Assembly (NCBI RefSeq): GCF_000005505.3 | Contig: NC_016133.3 | Coordinates: 31,489,008-31,553,007 of the forward strand | Length of the DNA stretch: 64,000 nt | From: Brachypodium distachyon | Lineage: Eukaryota > Streptophyta > Magnoliopsida > Poales > Poaceae | Reading direction: 5' to 3' | Shown here: positions 45,701-57,532 of the stretch, one piece after another | Numbering within the stretch: the first letter of the stretch is position 1 | Layout: each line of letters starts with the position of its first letter | Notes under the pieces: generated by a model | Told to the model about the DNA's origin: nothing | Databases searched by the model: none | The model's input: the letters and a program-made list of their open reading frames with translations, nothing else | Made by a program: the position numbers and the translations under genes

Positions 45701-47873
45701 TTTTGAAACGCCTATGAGATATTTTCCATGGTTATAATCAGGGTCTGCAGACAGTTTTTGAGTATCCAACTATCCATGCATGTACTTCCAAACAGAGACA
45801 CTTACCCGCCGCTGTTCCATGTCAGCATCGCGATCCCTTGTTTCCAGCCTTTCCCTGTATAAGCGTCTACCAATCTAATGCAGCGGGCAAAGTGAAAAGC
45901 ATAAGCAGGAAGGGATAAAACACTGTAAATGTGAAAAGAGAGACTAAAGTGATAACAACAAGTGAGATGGATACTAAGATATAATAGAAAGGCTGATGCA
46001 ATACCTCCATGTGCATATTTGCAGCATCTACATCATCGAGTCCAAGAGCACTTTTAAATTTCGTAATAACCTCAACCTCATTACCTTTGAGATCTTCATC
46101 TCCAGGAGGCAGTACTGAGTAAAGAAAGCTACAGAAGAAAATGGATAGGAGAAAGGATGAGCCAATGACTGATGCTCAGGAGGGTAAATCACAGCAAATA
46201 TCAAACTACAAAACTGTCGGGTTGTGGACAGTATCAGTTCTCTAAAGATTGCAAGGTTCAACATGGGGAATTTATAGGTGCTTGGTAAAAAGATAGTGAT
46301 ACATTCAATGTCGGGTTGTGGATAGTATCAGTTCTCTAAAGATTGCAAGGTTCAACATGGGGAATTTACAGGTGCTTGCTAAAAAGATAGTAATACATTC
46401 AAGGACTGAGTAAACTTAATGCCACAGAAGTTCAAAATTCTGGACAAAAAAGGATCATATGAGAAATATTTAGTTAAATCCTGCTCACTTGGACTGGCAA
46501 TATCTTTCAACTGTGTAGATTAATATATTTGCCATATGCAAATGATATGACTGAATATGCCATCAAAGTATTTCCAAAATAGCATAGATCTGTACATTTA
46601 CAGAAATATTATAATGTAAGAACTTTGCATGTTGACGTTAATAAGATGTCAAAACTAAGGGACAGGAGTGGGCGGTTGCTAAGAGAGGTGTAGCCATGTA
46701 GGATAACGGATAACCAGAACAAATCAGCACCTAGAACACAATATGATTAGTTCGCTATACAATTACTGTTCAACATAGAAGTCAATATTTATCTGGTCAT
46801 TCTGTGCGTCGCCATGTTCACAGTCATGGGAAACATATGCAGATCACAAGGGCAGCGATGCTCACCTGGCATACAAGTCACAGAGCTCTGCTTTGAAGGC
46901 TGCATCTTGTGTACTAACTCCATACCTAAGATAAAATAAAAGGATAAGATAATGGAGAATGCAGCCAAGGATCCAGTGCACAGTTTTAACAGGTATGATT
47001 ATACAGGCTGCATCACCAATTCACCATAACAAAATATTTACTGTCTTACATGATTGATTAATTAGCGATAGTTCACAAATTATGTATTTCATCTTTTTCT
47101 GAGAAAGCATACACCAGAAAATTTGCTAGCATGACAAATTGGAGTTTCAAAAGTAAATAACTGAAACGTACTCCGTACTATATTGCGACCCCTAATTGGA
47201 CAGAATAGATGAGCAGAACAACAGAAGGTTGAGATGATCAAATAGTTAGCTTCTATAAACGATATACGAACATAAAACGAACGCAGCAACTATATAGGGC
47301 AATCCAAACTCACTTGCTCGCGATGGCCTCCACCTCGCTGGTCTCCAGCTTGGTGGGGTCGTCGCAGCCGACGACGTAGTTGTGCAGCCCCACGGCGGCA
47401 ACCTCCGGCACAACAGAGTTTACCGCGGCGGCCCCTGCGACGCTAGCTGCCCCGAGCACGGCCGCGCCCGCGACCGCTGCGGCCCGGGAGCCGCCGCCGA
47501 GGCGGAGCCCGATGCCGTAGCCCGCCGCCACGGCAGCCGCGGCCACCGCGAGCTCCGCCGCCGTCCGAGCCGCGGGCGGCAGCGACTCCACGAGCGGCTG
47601 CACGCCGGTGAGCTCCTTCCGCCCCCCGAACACCTCCTCCCTCCGGCCCCCGAACACCTCCCCCCGGGCCGTCGCGTCGCTCTCGCCCTCCCCGTCACCA
47701 GACCCCGCCGCGCGGCGGAACTGGAACCGCTGGCTCCTGAGGCGGGCGAAGGGGGCGGCTCGCCGCGGCGGGAAGCGGAGGAGCGGGAAGGGTTTAAGCG
47801 GGGCGAAGAGGAGCGCGGAGGCGGCGGCACGCGGCGAGGGCGAGGGCTTCGCGGAGACGAGCGAGAGCTCCAT
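39715..47873 (-). CDS. TIC110: Tic110, inner-envelope protein import component (complete)
   Basis: Fifteen exons on the minus strand: 47314-47873, 46866-46925, 46005-46128, 45806-45874, 45613-45711, 45053-45119, 44820-44884, 44451-44545, 43762-43886, 43579-43679, 42165-42378, 41680-41834, 41429-41551, 40317-41306, 39715-39966. Together they give 3099 bp, 1032 aa, with every junction GT-AG and in phase. Tic110 is the scaffold of the chloroplast inner-envelope translocon and recruits stromal chaperones. The N-terminus is a Ser/Pro/Arg-rich transit peptide; two hydrophobic helices follow around residues 108-155 (ELAVAAAAVAAGYGIG, AVAGAAVLGAASVAGAAAV), and the rest is the soluble helical stromal part, with an acidic linker ETTESEGEDDYEWESLETL in exon 14. 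The length fits known Tic110 (about 1000 aa). Odd points: a 24-bp tandem repeat in exon 1 doubles EVFGGRRE, and a truncated copy lies upstream in tandem. Confidence 0.96.
42483..42687. mobile_element. Stowaway-like MITE in Tic110 intron 10
   Basis: Flanked by TA at 42481-42482 and 42688-42689, it starts CTCCCTCCATTCC and ends GGAATGGAGGGAG. It is a close relative of the copy at 4914-5121. Confidence 0.88.
46216..46403. repeat. 94-bp direct tandem repeat in a Tic110 intron
   Basis: GTCGGGTTGTGGA starts at 46216 and again at 46310 (as GTCGGGTTGTGGAT), with nearly identical text through ATACATTCAA. It lies in intron 2 and should be removed by splicing. Confidence 0.85.
47617..47664. repeat. 24-bp tandem repeat in Tic110 exon 1
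   Basis: CCCCCGAACACCTCC occurs twice, 24 bp apart. It adds eight residues in the spacer between transit peptide and first membrane helix. The second Tic110 copy has only one unit. Confidence 0.8.
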
Positions 47874-48560
47874 TGTAAGATCTGGCCTGTCAGCGGAGGT
47901 AGTGGATGGGTGCTTCTTCTCGCCGGCGGCGGCGGAGGAGGTACCGAGGCGGAGGGTGTGGATAGCGTTGCGACGATGGATGGGGGGGATTGGTGGGGCG
48001 GGGGAGGGGTGGCTGGACAAAGGAAAAGGGGGTTGGGCGAAGACAAGGGGGTTGGGCAGAAGGCAGAACGTGAATTTCTCGGACCGGTGGGGCGGGGGAC
48101 TGCTTTTTTTAGAAACAGAGAGAGAAGGGATTTTTCTTTTCTTCATTTTGAACTTGAGAGAGGAGATAGTAGTATTACTGCATTAGTGTCTTTTTCTTTT
48201 AGAGACAAAGGGCACTATTACAGCTAAAACAACTGTGCAGTGACGAGTAGCTCCATGCTACTGCACGACTCGACCTTGAACTCGATAATGATACCGCTAA
48301 ACATAAATAAGAAATTGGGGCTTCTTAAAAGAGAAATTCATGCTTGCTCTGTGCACAATGTCATGGCTATCTCTAACTCAGACACCTTAATTTTTCATGC
48401 AAGTGAATTCACGTAATGATATCCATCTTTAGGTCTTTCGGTGGTTTGAGTTGTCGTTCAGTTTTTAATACTCCGACACTTTTTTATTTTACGAAACAAC
48501 ACGAGAGTCGAAACGGATCTGACATAGAAAATTATATAAGAACCATACAAAAGGAAAAAT
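47874..48560. other. Upstream region of Tic110
   Basis: The first 200 bp are GC-rich and probably contain the 5' UTR. I see no clear TATA box. Beyond 48200 the sequence is AT-rich, without a gene. Confidence 0.45.
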
Positions 48561-49010
48561 AAAAGGAATGTCAAGGAAGGGAGAAGGTGAAGATCAAGCT
48601 AAGGTGACCGAACCACATGTCCAATCCTAAGATCAAAGATCCAATATCTAATGTATTCAACTTCCGCTTTAACATTGTTAACAACTTTCAAGAAGGATAG
48701 CAACTTGTGTTGGAAGATGTGGTTGTTTCTTTCCTTCGAAATGAATCAAAGAGAGCAGTAGCACTGCTAATCCATTCGCACTCTTTCTACTTAAACTTTT
48801 CCTCGCCCCGATTGAGCCACCATTGCCTAAGAGTCACGTTCAAAATCCACCTAGCGACTGAATTCCCTGATTTTGATCCAATTTGCCACTCATATTCATA
48901 TCGAACGAGCAAAAGCACAATCAATGAGGAGATGGTACGCTTTTTCCTATGTGTTATGGCAGAAAGGGCACCATTTGTCTTTCTCAATACTAGGGTTGGA
49001 CATATGGACC
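48560..49010 (-). mobile_element. LINE ORF2 3' fragment, minus strand
   Basis: A minus-strand frame near 48880-48990 reads WCPFCHNT, then HLLIDCAFARSI and VANWIKIREF, the zinc-finger RVT pattern of LINE ORF2 C-termini. Stops interrupt it. Downstream text to about 48600 is consistent with the end of the protein and the 3' UTR. Confidence 0.5.
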
Positions 49011-49019
49011 GAAAAATGA

Positions 49020-49600
49020 ACTCTCAAACCAAAAAAGAAAGAAACCCTTTCTCAAATTGGTCTCTCTCCCTATCGATCAATCCGTCTGACCCCGATTTCT
49101 TTTCTCCTTATTCCCGTAGCTGCTAACCCTAGTCCAAGACGCCATCCATACTAGAGGTGCCCTGAGCCCACATTGTCCCATACGCACGCCGCCCATCCCT
49201 TGTATGGTGATCACCCGACCTCAACTTCCTTCTCTCAACTCATCGACTCCCACCTGCTTGCCACAGTGCACCGCCATGGCCATTGCATTGCCTTCTCCAA
49301 AACCACAAGTGGGATGACCACTTCTCTCTGCCTCTCTTTCTTCTCTCAAGTATTGAGCCCTGCTTCTACAACTTGTTTTCTCATGCCAGAGGCAATTTCC
49401 ACAACTTGTTTTCTCGTGCGCCGCCCGTCGGTTTGTTTCGGTTCTGCTCGAGAAGAACAGAGAACCAAACCAAATTTTTGGTGCACCGATTTTTTTATTA
49501 ACATATTGAAGGGGAACCGATTGTTCATCGTTTCTTTAGAAAGTTTTTTCTCAAAACCGAACCGACCTAGGCCTGGAAAATAACTTTCTTGGCGATTGTG
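49020..49600. other. Intergenic, nothing recognised
   Basis: Mixed-composition sequence with short frames only. The phrase CACAACTTGTTTTCTC occurs twice (near 49370 and 49400). Confidence 0.4.
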
Positions 49601-49604
49601 TCCA

Positions 49605-51270
49605 CTGTTGGAATTCTTTTGTATACAGGAATCCAGCCAAAAACTTACACTTCTTGGGATCACTTCTAGAACAGGAGATTGAAAGGATGGCAACTCATCA
49701 CTTTAAACTGTGCCAGGTAGGCTGATTAAGCCGAAGACTTTGTGTCCTAAGCTCAAGGAGAACAAGGTGGACATTGGCCTCTGGTTTCCCGTGACCAAGT
49801 GATGAGGGTACGGATACTCAAGTGTTGATATCCTACATCAAGATATGCGCGAGGGAGGAGAGGGAGGCAGGCGCACCAAAAGTGAAGATGAAGGATACAA
49901 GTTAGAAGAATGTCTTTGTGTGCAAGGGGCAACCAATGACAAGGATGATATGCCCAGGATGCACCACAAGTCGAGTACGAATATGAGGCGCACTAGGACA
50001 GCCTACGACGAGTTCGACACGTCTAAGGAGCACCCGGATCTGCGAGTCGATGTTTGAGTCTGAGTGGAATTCTAGTTCTAGTTTGAGTCTGAGTCGAATT
50101 CTAGTTTGAGTTAGTCGGAGTCTGTATTGAGTTTGGGCTACTCCTCGTCTATATAAACAAGGGGTACGTCTAGGTTTAGGGTGTGTTGTTGTTCTAGAAA
50201 ACAACAGGAGTACGGGGTGCCAATGCTAGATGGCTCAAGTGTAAGAATAGTATGTAGGATGTGTACGCCGGCCTTATAGTGAAGGTCGCCGTACATTTGG
50301 ACAAGTTTGACACGTCAATATTTTTTTAATAGGTTCAGTCAACCCTGCGGGCACGACTTAGTCCTATGTTAGGAGAGACTTTGAGGGGGTCGTTAGCCGG
50401 GTGTTTGGGTTGAACGCATCTTCCCAAATCACCTATGGCGAGAGATCTCTAGGGGCCGCCTCGGACTTGGACCGAACTTGTCTTCCCAAGTAGCGAGGTT
50501 GGGATACCCTCGAGACTCTAACCCGATCCCTCTACTTCGAGTCGAGGTCGTACTAGACGGCCCGAAACCTCGAAACTAGGCTTCCTAAGTCACGTCCCCG
50601 AGGTCGAGTCGAGATTAGGCTCGACCCAAGCACTCGAGAGCGGGCTCCTTAGGTTGCTCTAGCCCTCTCCCCTTTGATCTTATTCCAATGGAGAGTGAAT
50701 GATACATGCCCCCATGGGGGGTATTTATAGCCTAGAGGTTCATAACAAAAGACCATGGCTACCCTTGAGGGAGAGGGAAAGTGAGGGCAAAGTGGTAAAC
50801 TCATCCTACACCTTTCTTGGCCCCTACTCAAGCTCCCCTTCTCCTTTAACCAAGGCATGAGCGACTTGACTTGTTGACTCCTTTGACCGGCGCCTAGTTG
50901 GCATGGCTACGCCTTGTTGGCAAATTGATCGGTTTTTGGGATTTGTTGACTTGGTCGCCGTCACGTAGGATTACGGCCCGGCCCATGTAAGGATTTTATT
51001 ATATTACAACAGGGTGAGACCACGTTTTAGCTATTTTCGAGACTCTTGTTGATTGCGAGAAGCATTCATCTGGAATCCTATACACCACATTCGTTTCGAT
51101 AGGGTGTTTGTTATCTACTGAAATTTCGAGCGTAATCTGTCGTTCCGCTGGGGATTGGAAGATTGCGAAACCGCTTGTGGTCGGCGGACTACTGCGCAAG
51201 TGTGTGGTGTTGCGAATTTCCATTGGGTTGTAAGTTCGTCGTGCGGCGACGGGTGAACAGCCGAAGATTT
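49605..51270. mobile_element. Older LTR-like sequence, interrupted
   Basis: Sequence either side of the solo LTR reads as one LTR or leader when joined at GGGTG. It has a TATA box (TCTATATAAACAAGGGG near 50148) about 30 bp before the insertion and a leader-like 3' part (51017-51270). The outer ends cannot be fixed and the partner LTR is absent. Confidence 0.4.
50184..51011 (-). mobile_element. Solo LTR, 828 bp, with GGGTG target duplication
   Basis: The ends TGTTGT and ACAACA are flanked by GGGTG on both sides (50179-50183 and 51012-51016). Read on the minus strand it has a TATA box, GGCTATAAATACC, near 50722-50734, followed by CATTGGAATAAGATC. No internal retrotransposon sequence is present, so this is the product of LTR-LTR recombination. 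Confidence 0.75.
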
Positions 51271-51578
51271 GTAAAATCATACAAGTTATCCATGTTACTC
51301 TCTGAGTTGAAAATGTTGGTAGAGTCTATAAACATGATCAAACTTTAAGAAGTTGACATAGGGCAAAGCTAGATCATCTAATAATTTGGAACAGAGAGAG
51401 TAAATCGTTATCAGGCATGTTTCTTTTATGTTTCATGAAACTGTTACCTGGTAACTTGCTGAAATTCAGCAACAGTTCAAATTACATTGCTCTCTCTCTC
51501 TGCTTGTCAGAATTCAACAAGGAAAACAGTATTTGGAACAAACGATAAAACCTTTTAACCTAGAGCCAAGCATGAGCA

Positions 51579-54500
51579 TCATGCTAGTACTCTGGATTTG
51601 ACATTTGCAATGATTTCTTCTGCTTCAAGCTTCCCCAGTCCAAATATATTCCTCAGTTCAATCAAAGAAACAAGCTGCATTTTTATCAGGAAAAAAATTC
51701 TGTGAAGATGCTACCCGTAAAACGCATTGCCAGATTACACAAATAAGAAGTGTGGGCAAGAATATAAGATCACTTAATTGAACAGAACCAAAATCATTAA
51801 AAGCTAGGATACACTTGGCAAGTTGTGTATTGCAGTTAAAAAAAAAGGCTTTGAATGGGTATACTATTGGAAAGTCGATCAACTGTCATGATCTCATTTA
51901 CCTGCAAAAAATAGCCTGGTATAATCGTAAAGATGCACCATTGGAATACCATCGCATGTGAGGCTGCCGAGTGGGAACATGGGGCTACATGCCAGGGATA
52001 GATCGACAGTATTTCCAATTCAAGTAATTTTTAACAAAAGAATTGTATTCAAGTTATATGTGGGACCTGAATGAAGTATTGTTTATGTATATTCAAGGCC
52101 ACCGAACTTATGCTACACATAATTCATAGTTGTATTTGGCAATAAACCTAATCTCTTGCAGTTTCTCAAATGATACTCAATCTGGTCTTGTTTAAGACCA
52201 GATTCTCTCGGCTTAATTTTATCCAGTAGTTGCCCTATTTTTTTTAGAATTCATAGATTCGCGTATGAGACAGTCTAAATATATAAACATTGTTTTTTCT
52301 GCAGTTAACGGGTCAGGGTTGGGTTTGTCAAGTTCAGTATCTAAAATCATTTCAGAAGAGTACAGAATTAGTGTGGCTTTACGTCATAATTCTATAAGGA
52401 GAAACAGTTAACTAGACAAAATGCAAAGACACATGCAATCACCTTCTCATCATCAAGGCTATCTGAAAGTACTTCTCTTGCATAGGCCGTATAGAGTATC
52501 TTTAGATCATCAACCATCAACTCATGATCATACTCTCCACCTATGCAAGCCATGCACAAGAACCAATCATAAGGAAGCTCAACCTCACCAACATATAAAT
52601 TCAGAAAACTTAACAACTTTACCTAACGAAATAGGTCCAAGCCCACGTGCGAATCGATCGCCTTGAGGGAACTTGCTTAGAACTCTTAGCAGACTATTAA
52701 ACGCAATGATGCTATTCACTTCATCAATAACCTGCGCTGGGGTGATCCTGCAATCAGTGATCATACAGTCATATGGTTTCATAGGAAGGTAACTTGTTCA
52801 TGTTCTGCATCAATAAGCTTCAACTTCAAAAGCAAAGTAACATTCAGAGATGGGGTTGACCACTTCTCCTTGGGGATGATAACAAAAAACTTGTGCAATT
52901 TGTTAAGCACTTTGGTGGTCTTCTCACATTTTCTTGGAAGTCAAATGGCTCAGTTCTTCTGTAGTTAAATACTCTCTACTAGTGAAAGCAGATCTATCCC
53001 TCAAGCATAAACCTCACTTCTATCAGTTCTATGAACTACTCCCTCGGATCCTAAATTATTGTCATGGTTTTAGTTCAAATTGGAAGTAAAACAATGACAA
53101 GAATTTGGGATCGGAGGGAGTACATGATAGCGTATATATGAATATAAATAAGTTCTTAACTGTAGGTTTGAATACATATATTATTGCTCACGATAGACAA
53201 AACAGTACTGAAAGCCTGCAACTCCAACAAGTCAGCAAACTACAATAACAGGACTGCCCTATGTGTGGCAAAGGTGGCACGTGATGGACAACCTCTTGTT
53301 GTGAAGGAGGAAAATGCATTATTCCTAATGTCTACTTGCAACTTAATTTCCTACATTGTATATATCACTACAGATTCTAACAAATATAAACCTATATACC
53401 AGCTTTGACAAAAACTGCGTGTCCTTTTCTTAAACCGTTAAGACTGTCGCCTGTCGGTTAGAACATCAATTAAGGCTTTCAAATTCTCATAAAAAAATCA
53501 GGTTTTCATGTGAAATGCCAAGTAGTGAAATATTCCAATAGATTTTGCAGAGAATTAGGGTTCATACGCTGTACTGGGTTGCGACTTCAATATGGCTAAA
53601 GCTGATGCGATGTTTTCTAGAATCAATTTCTTCGCATGCTCCCTGAACATGTCAGCAGCAACCTGAAAGAAGTTTAAATATCAGATTCCAACACAACACG
53701 CTTGGATTGATGCCATTTGTCATTTCCACTCATGCTTAGATGAGGCTGTGGCGATCCCCTGGAGGGATGGGTGAACTCTCTTGTTCCTTTATCTCCTTGG
53801 TAATATAATCTGACCTTTTTTTTTTCTCAAATGCACAACTAAGTGTGCGTATTTTGTATTAGAAAAAAATACCAAGATGGCGCGGGTGTTAAAAAACCCG
53901 ACAGAAAAAACAAAAATAGAAGTGGCCAGAGGCCGGAAACGAACAAAACAAAACTGTGAGAAGGGTTACCTCATCAAAAAGTTTATACGCGAGTTGTGAT
54001 CTCCTTAGTTCAATGAGCGTGCCTATGTCAAGACCTAGAGAAAAAGAATATGTCAGAGGTGAGAATGTTAAAAAATGGAACAAGTAATATATCAGGTATT
54101 GGTGCAATAATTGAAGATACCATTACTATCTTCCCTGATCTAAATCTTATCTACTTGGTAACGCCAGATCTAGTGAGCACAATATAACTTAAGAATGGCA
54201 CTGATGCCTACAAAAGACAATGTAAGTAAGCATCACCTCTTCCAATAGACTTGAGTTCCGATGCGTATAAAGTTTTAGCATTCTCCCGCATAGCAATATC
54301 GATCTGCCAAAACATCATGACAATGTAACATAACAACTACGATGCCAAACAAGACATAGAAATTCAGGAACGAGCACCAAAGAAATATAGAACAACCGTG
54401 ATTGAATTTCGGTTGAAAAAGGAGTATTTGTTTATCCAATACTTGTAACCTAAACTAGTGGCTCCGAGAGTTTGGAATTCCAGCCAAACCCTCTGGACCA

Positions 54501-57294
54501 TCCATTGCATCATGAACGGCATATAATTATGCAATGAGCATGCTCAGCATTCTTTAAGAGGCCTCTCACTGTACTACTGTAGAAACTGTTAAAATTAATG
54601 GGTGCAATTACACTCCAATGTTAAGTGCTAATAATCAAAACGACATAATGGATATAGCGCTCTGCTTTCTCCATAAGATGAAGCCATAAAAGTGAGGTAT
54701 GCTGTGCACAATAGTAAATGGATGACGATTATCTTTACACATGTACCTGATAATCCGTGATCCCAAAAAGATGTTTCCATGGAAGTAGGAAGTCTGATGC
54801 ATCTCCGAAGACAAGATTTGACACAAAAATTAACTTCTGGAATGCCTATGAAATATTTCCCATGGTCAAAATTAGGATTTAAAAGACAATTTTGTGTATC
54901 CATTTATGCTTATATACTCCCAAGAAGAAACACTTACATTGAGCCTCTCTTTGTATAAGCGTCTACCAATCTATTACATCGAGCAAAGTGAAAGGCATAA
55001 GGAGGCAGAGCGAAAACAGAGTAAATGTGAAAATGGTGAGTAAAGTCATAAGAACACCTGATAGATACTAAGATATAGAAGGGCTTGGATCATGAGGCAA
55101 TACCGCCATGTGCATATTTGCAGCATCTACATCATTGAGTCCAAGAGCTCTTTTAAATTTTATAATAGCCTCCACCTCATTACCTTTGAGATCTTCATGT
55201 CCTGGAGGAAGTACTGAGTAAACAAAGCTGTGGAAAGAATGGATAGAAGAAAGTATAAGCGAATGGCTAATGTTCATCACATTGCCAGATTGTTAAGATG
55301 TGGACTATATACAGGTAAGGATTTCAACATTTACTTAAGGGGAAAATGCTGTCAAATTAGCAGTAGAGAGAGTCAATGCCACAAGATCAAAATGATGTAA
55401 TCTGAATTATATAGCTAAGTAAACAAGATAGCATGTCTGAGATTAGTAAAGGGCTAATGGCCACCAAGGAACATTGCTTGTAGTAGGATAAATGCGACAA
55501 CAGGCACTAATTCCCCGGGAATTTTGCAGAAAACAACATTTTTGTTAAGTTTGTCAAATTAATATGACAAGACATACAGGAACAGTTGCAAGGCATATCC
55601 TGTATACACAGACGTGTCATTATGTCTCTAAAAAAGTGTCATTATGAGAAATATGCAGTTAAATCTTGTTCCCTTGCACCAAAAAGTCTCTCTCAAAGTA
55701 TTTAGCAGATCTGCTATATGAAAACGATATGAGTAAATATGTCACTAAATTATTGAAGCTAATGAGTATTATTATTTGACAACGATTTTGACATCAGTGA
55801 ATCAAGAATAGTATTATTTTTCGAAATATGGTAACGTCAAACATCCATGGGATTTACATCTGTTTGCCAGAAGATAGTAGTATATCCAGGAACTGATTCA
55901 ACTGAATGCCAAAGAATCTACTAGCTCTGGCCAAATAGAAGTCATATGATAAATGTGCAGTTTAATCTTGCTGACTTGAATTGATAATATATCTCGAAAT
56001 GACAAGATAAGTAGAGTAGTCATATAAAAATGATATAATTGAAAAATGCCACCAGGAGTATTTTGTACACGTTTTAGTTTTATGTACCTTCTCCCTCATA
56101 CTAAAGCACAAAATTGCATACTGATATCTACTAAATGTCAAAAGTGACACCCTTTCTTGTGAACAGAGAGGGTGATTGCTTGGACAGGGATAGGGGAAAG
56201 ATGCTAGTTTAAATACCTCCCTCGAGGGGCAAGAAGGTAGTGGTAATAATTCAGGGAATTGATAATTAGTTCCATATACAATCTCCATGGTAGTTAAAAG
56301 CCAATATCACTTCACTTGTGCATAACCATGTTCACAGCCATGGAAAACAACTGCACAATATCAAAGATATCAAGATCAAGAGGCTCACCTGCCATACAAG
56401 TCGCAGAGCTCTGATTTGAAGGCTGCGTCTTCTGTACTAACTCCATATCTAGAACAAAATAAAATGATAAGATAATGGAGAAAGAGCGACACATCAAATA
56501 TTTCAATGCTAAGTTTAACAGGTATGATTATACAAGTATACAAATCACATCACCAGGACAGAACTCTAGCTCTTCCGTACATGATTAACTATAAGTCCCC
56601 AAATTATACTTTCATCTTTGACTGAAAAAAGTATACACCAATATTTTTGGCACAGCACAGCACCCTACTCATTAGATATTTTAAGAGACGACATTGCGAG
56701 CGTAAGAAGATGCTTATTATCACAACAAAAGCTTGAGAATTGAGATAGTGAAACGGATGCCAGTACTACTACAAAGTACAAGCCACTGAAGCGCAAAAAC
56801 CAATGCAGCAATTATAAAGGGGAGATCGAAACTCACTTCTTCGCGATGGCCTCCACGTCGCCGGTCTCCAGCTTGGTGGGGTCGTCGCAGCCGGCGACGT
56901 AGTTGTGCAGCCCCACGGCGGCGACATCGGGCACCACGGAATTCACCGCGGCAGCCCCCGCGAGGCTGGCCGCCCCCAGCACGGCCGCGCCCGCGACCGC
57001 CGCGGTCCGCGAGCCACCGCCGTATTTGGTCCCGAGGCCGTACCCGGCCGTCGCCGCGGCCGCGACGACCGCGAGCTCCACCACCGCCCGCGCCGCGGGC
57101 GGCAGCGCCTCCACCAGCGGCTGCACGCCCGTGAGCTCCTTCCGGCCGCCGAACACCTGTTCACCCTTGGCCGCCGCCGCGCAGCGGAACCGCCGGCCGC
57201 GGAGGCGGGCGGCAGTGGGGCTGCTCCGCGGGGCGGACGCGGCGGCAGCGGCAGCGCGGGGCGAGGGCTTGGCGGATACGAGCGAGAACTCCAT
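51579..57294 (-). CDS. Truncated Tic110 paralogue with an intact 439-codon frame
   Basis: Eleven exons on the minus strand: 56837-57294, 56389-56448, 55104-55227, 54938-54970, 54747-54845, 54237-54303, 53970-54034, 53568-53662, 52623-52747, 52443-52540, 51579-51674. Together 1320 bp; all junctions are GT-AG and in phase and I find no premature stop. It repeats the N-terminal part of Tic110: transit peptide, two hydrophobic helices (residues about 75-120) and the first stromal helices. In exon 11 the match stops after NIFGLGKLEAEEIIANVKS and a TGA follows five codons on. The last 60 percent of Tic110 (rest of exon 11, exons 12-15) is missing. Exon 4 encodes 11 residues instead of 23, and exon 10 lacks one codon. 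Introns still align with the full copy in places. It could be a pseudogene, but the open frame over eleven exons is notable. Confidence 0.9.
53039..53120. mobile_element. Stowaway MITE, 82 bp, near-perfect hairpin
   Basis: Between TA at 53037-53038 and TA at 53121-53122; starts CTCCCTCGGATCC and ends GGATCGGAGGGAG. The arms, including ATTGTCATGGTTTTAGTTC against its inverse, pair almost throughout. It lies in an intron of the truncated Tic110 copy and is absent from the matching intron of the full copy. Confidence 0.88.
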
Positions 57295-57532
57295 TCTTGC
57301 TAGCTAGCTTGGGCCTTGGGCGATCACCCCTGCGTCGGTCGAACGATGTATGGTCGCGGCGGCTTCCATGGGCTTTAACGGCGACATCATATGGCTGCGC
57401 GGCGAAATAGATGGAGCGATGGGTGAGTTTGCGGCTTCCAAGTATGGCTCCCGGATTTCAAAGCTCGCGGCCAGGAAACATTTGTCCTTTCGAATTTGGA
57501 TATACTTTTAGTTCCATCATATCATATGACGG
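57295..57532 (-). promoter_or_regulatory. Upstream region of the truncated Tic110 copy
   Basis: A GC-rich start gives way to AT-rich sequence at about 57480. No similarity to the upstream region of the full Tic110 gene is obvious, so the two copies may be regulated differently. Confidence 0.4.

Noticed and set aside
47382..48227. A 281-codon plus-strand frame over Tic110 exon 1
   Set aside because: Shadow of the GC-rich first exon; the minus strand encodes the transit peptide and membrane helices.
48707..49126. A 139-codon plus-strand gene
   Set aside because: The opposite strand shows LINE zinc-finger text; the plus frame is low complexity and has no match.
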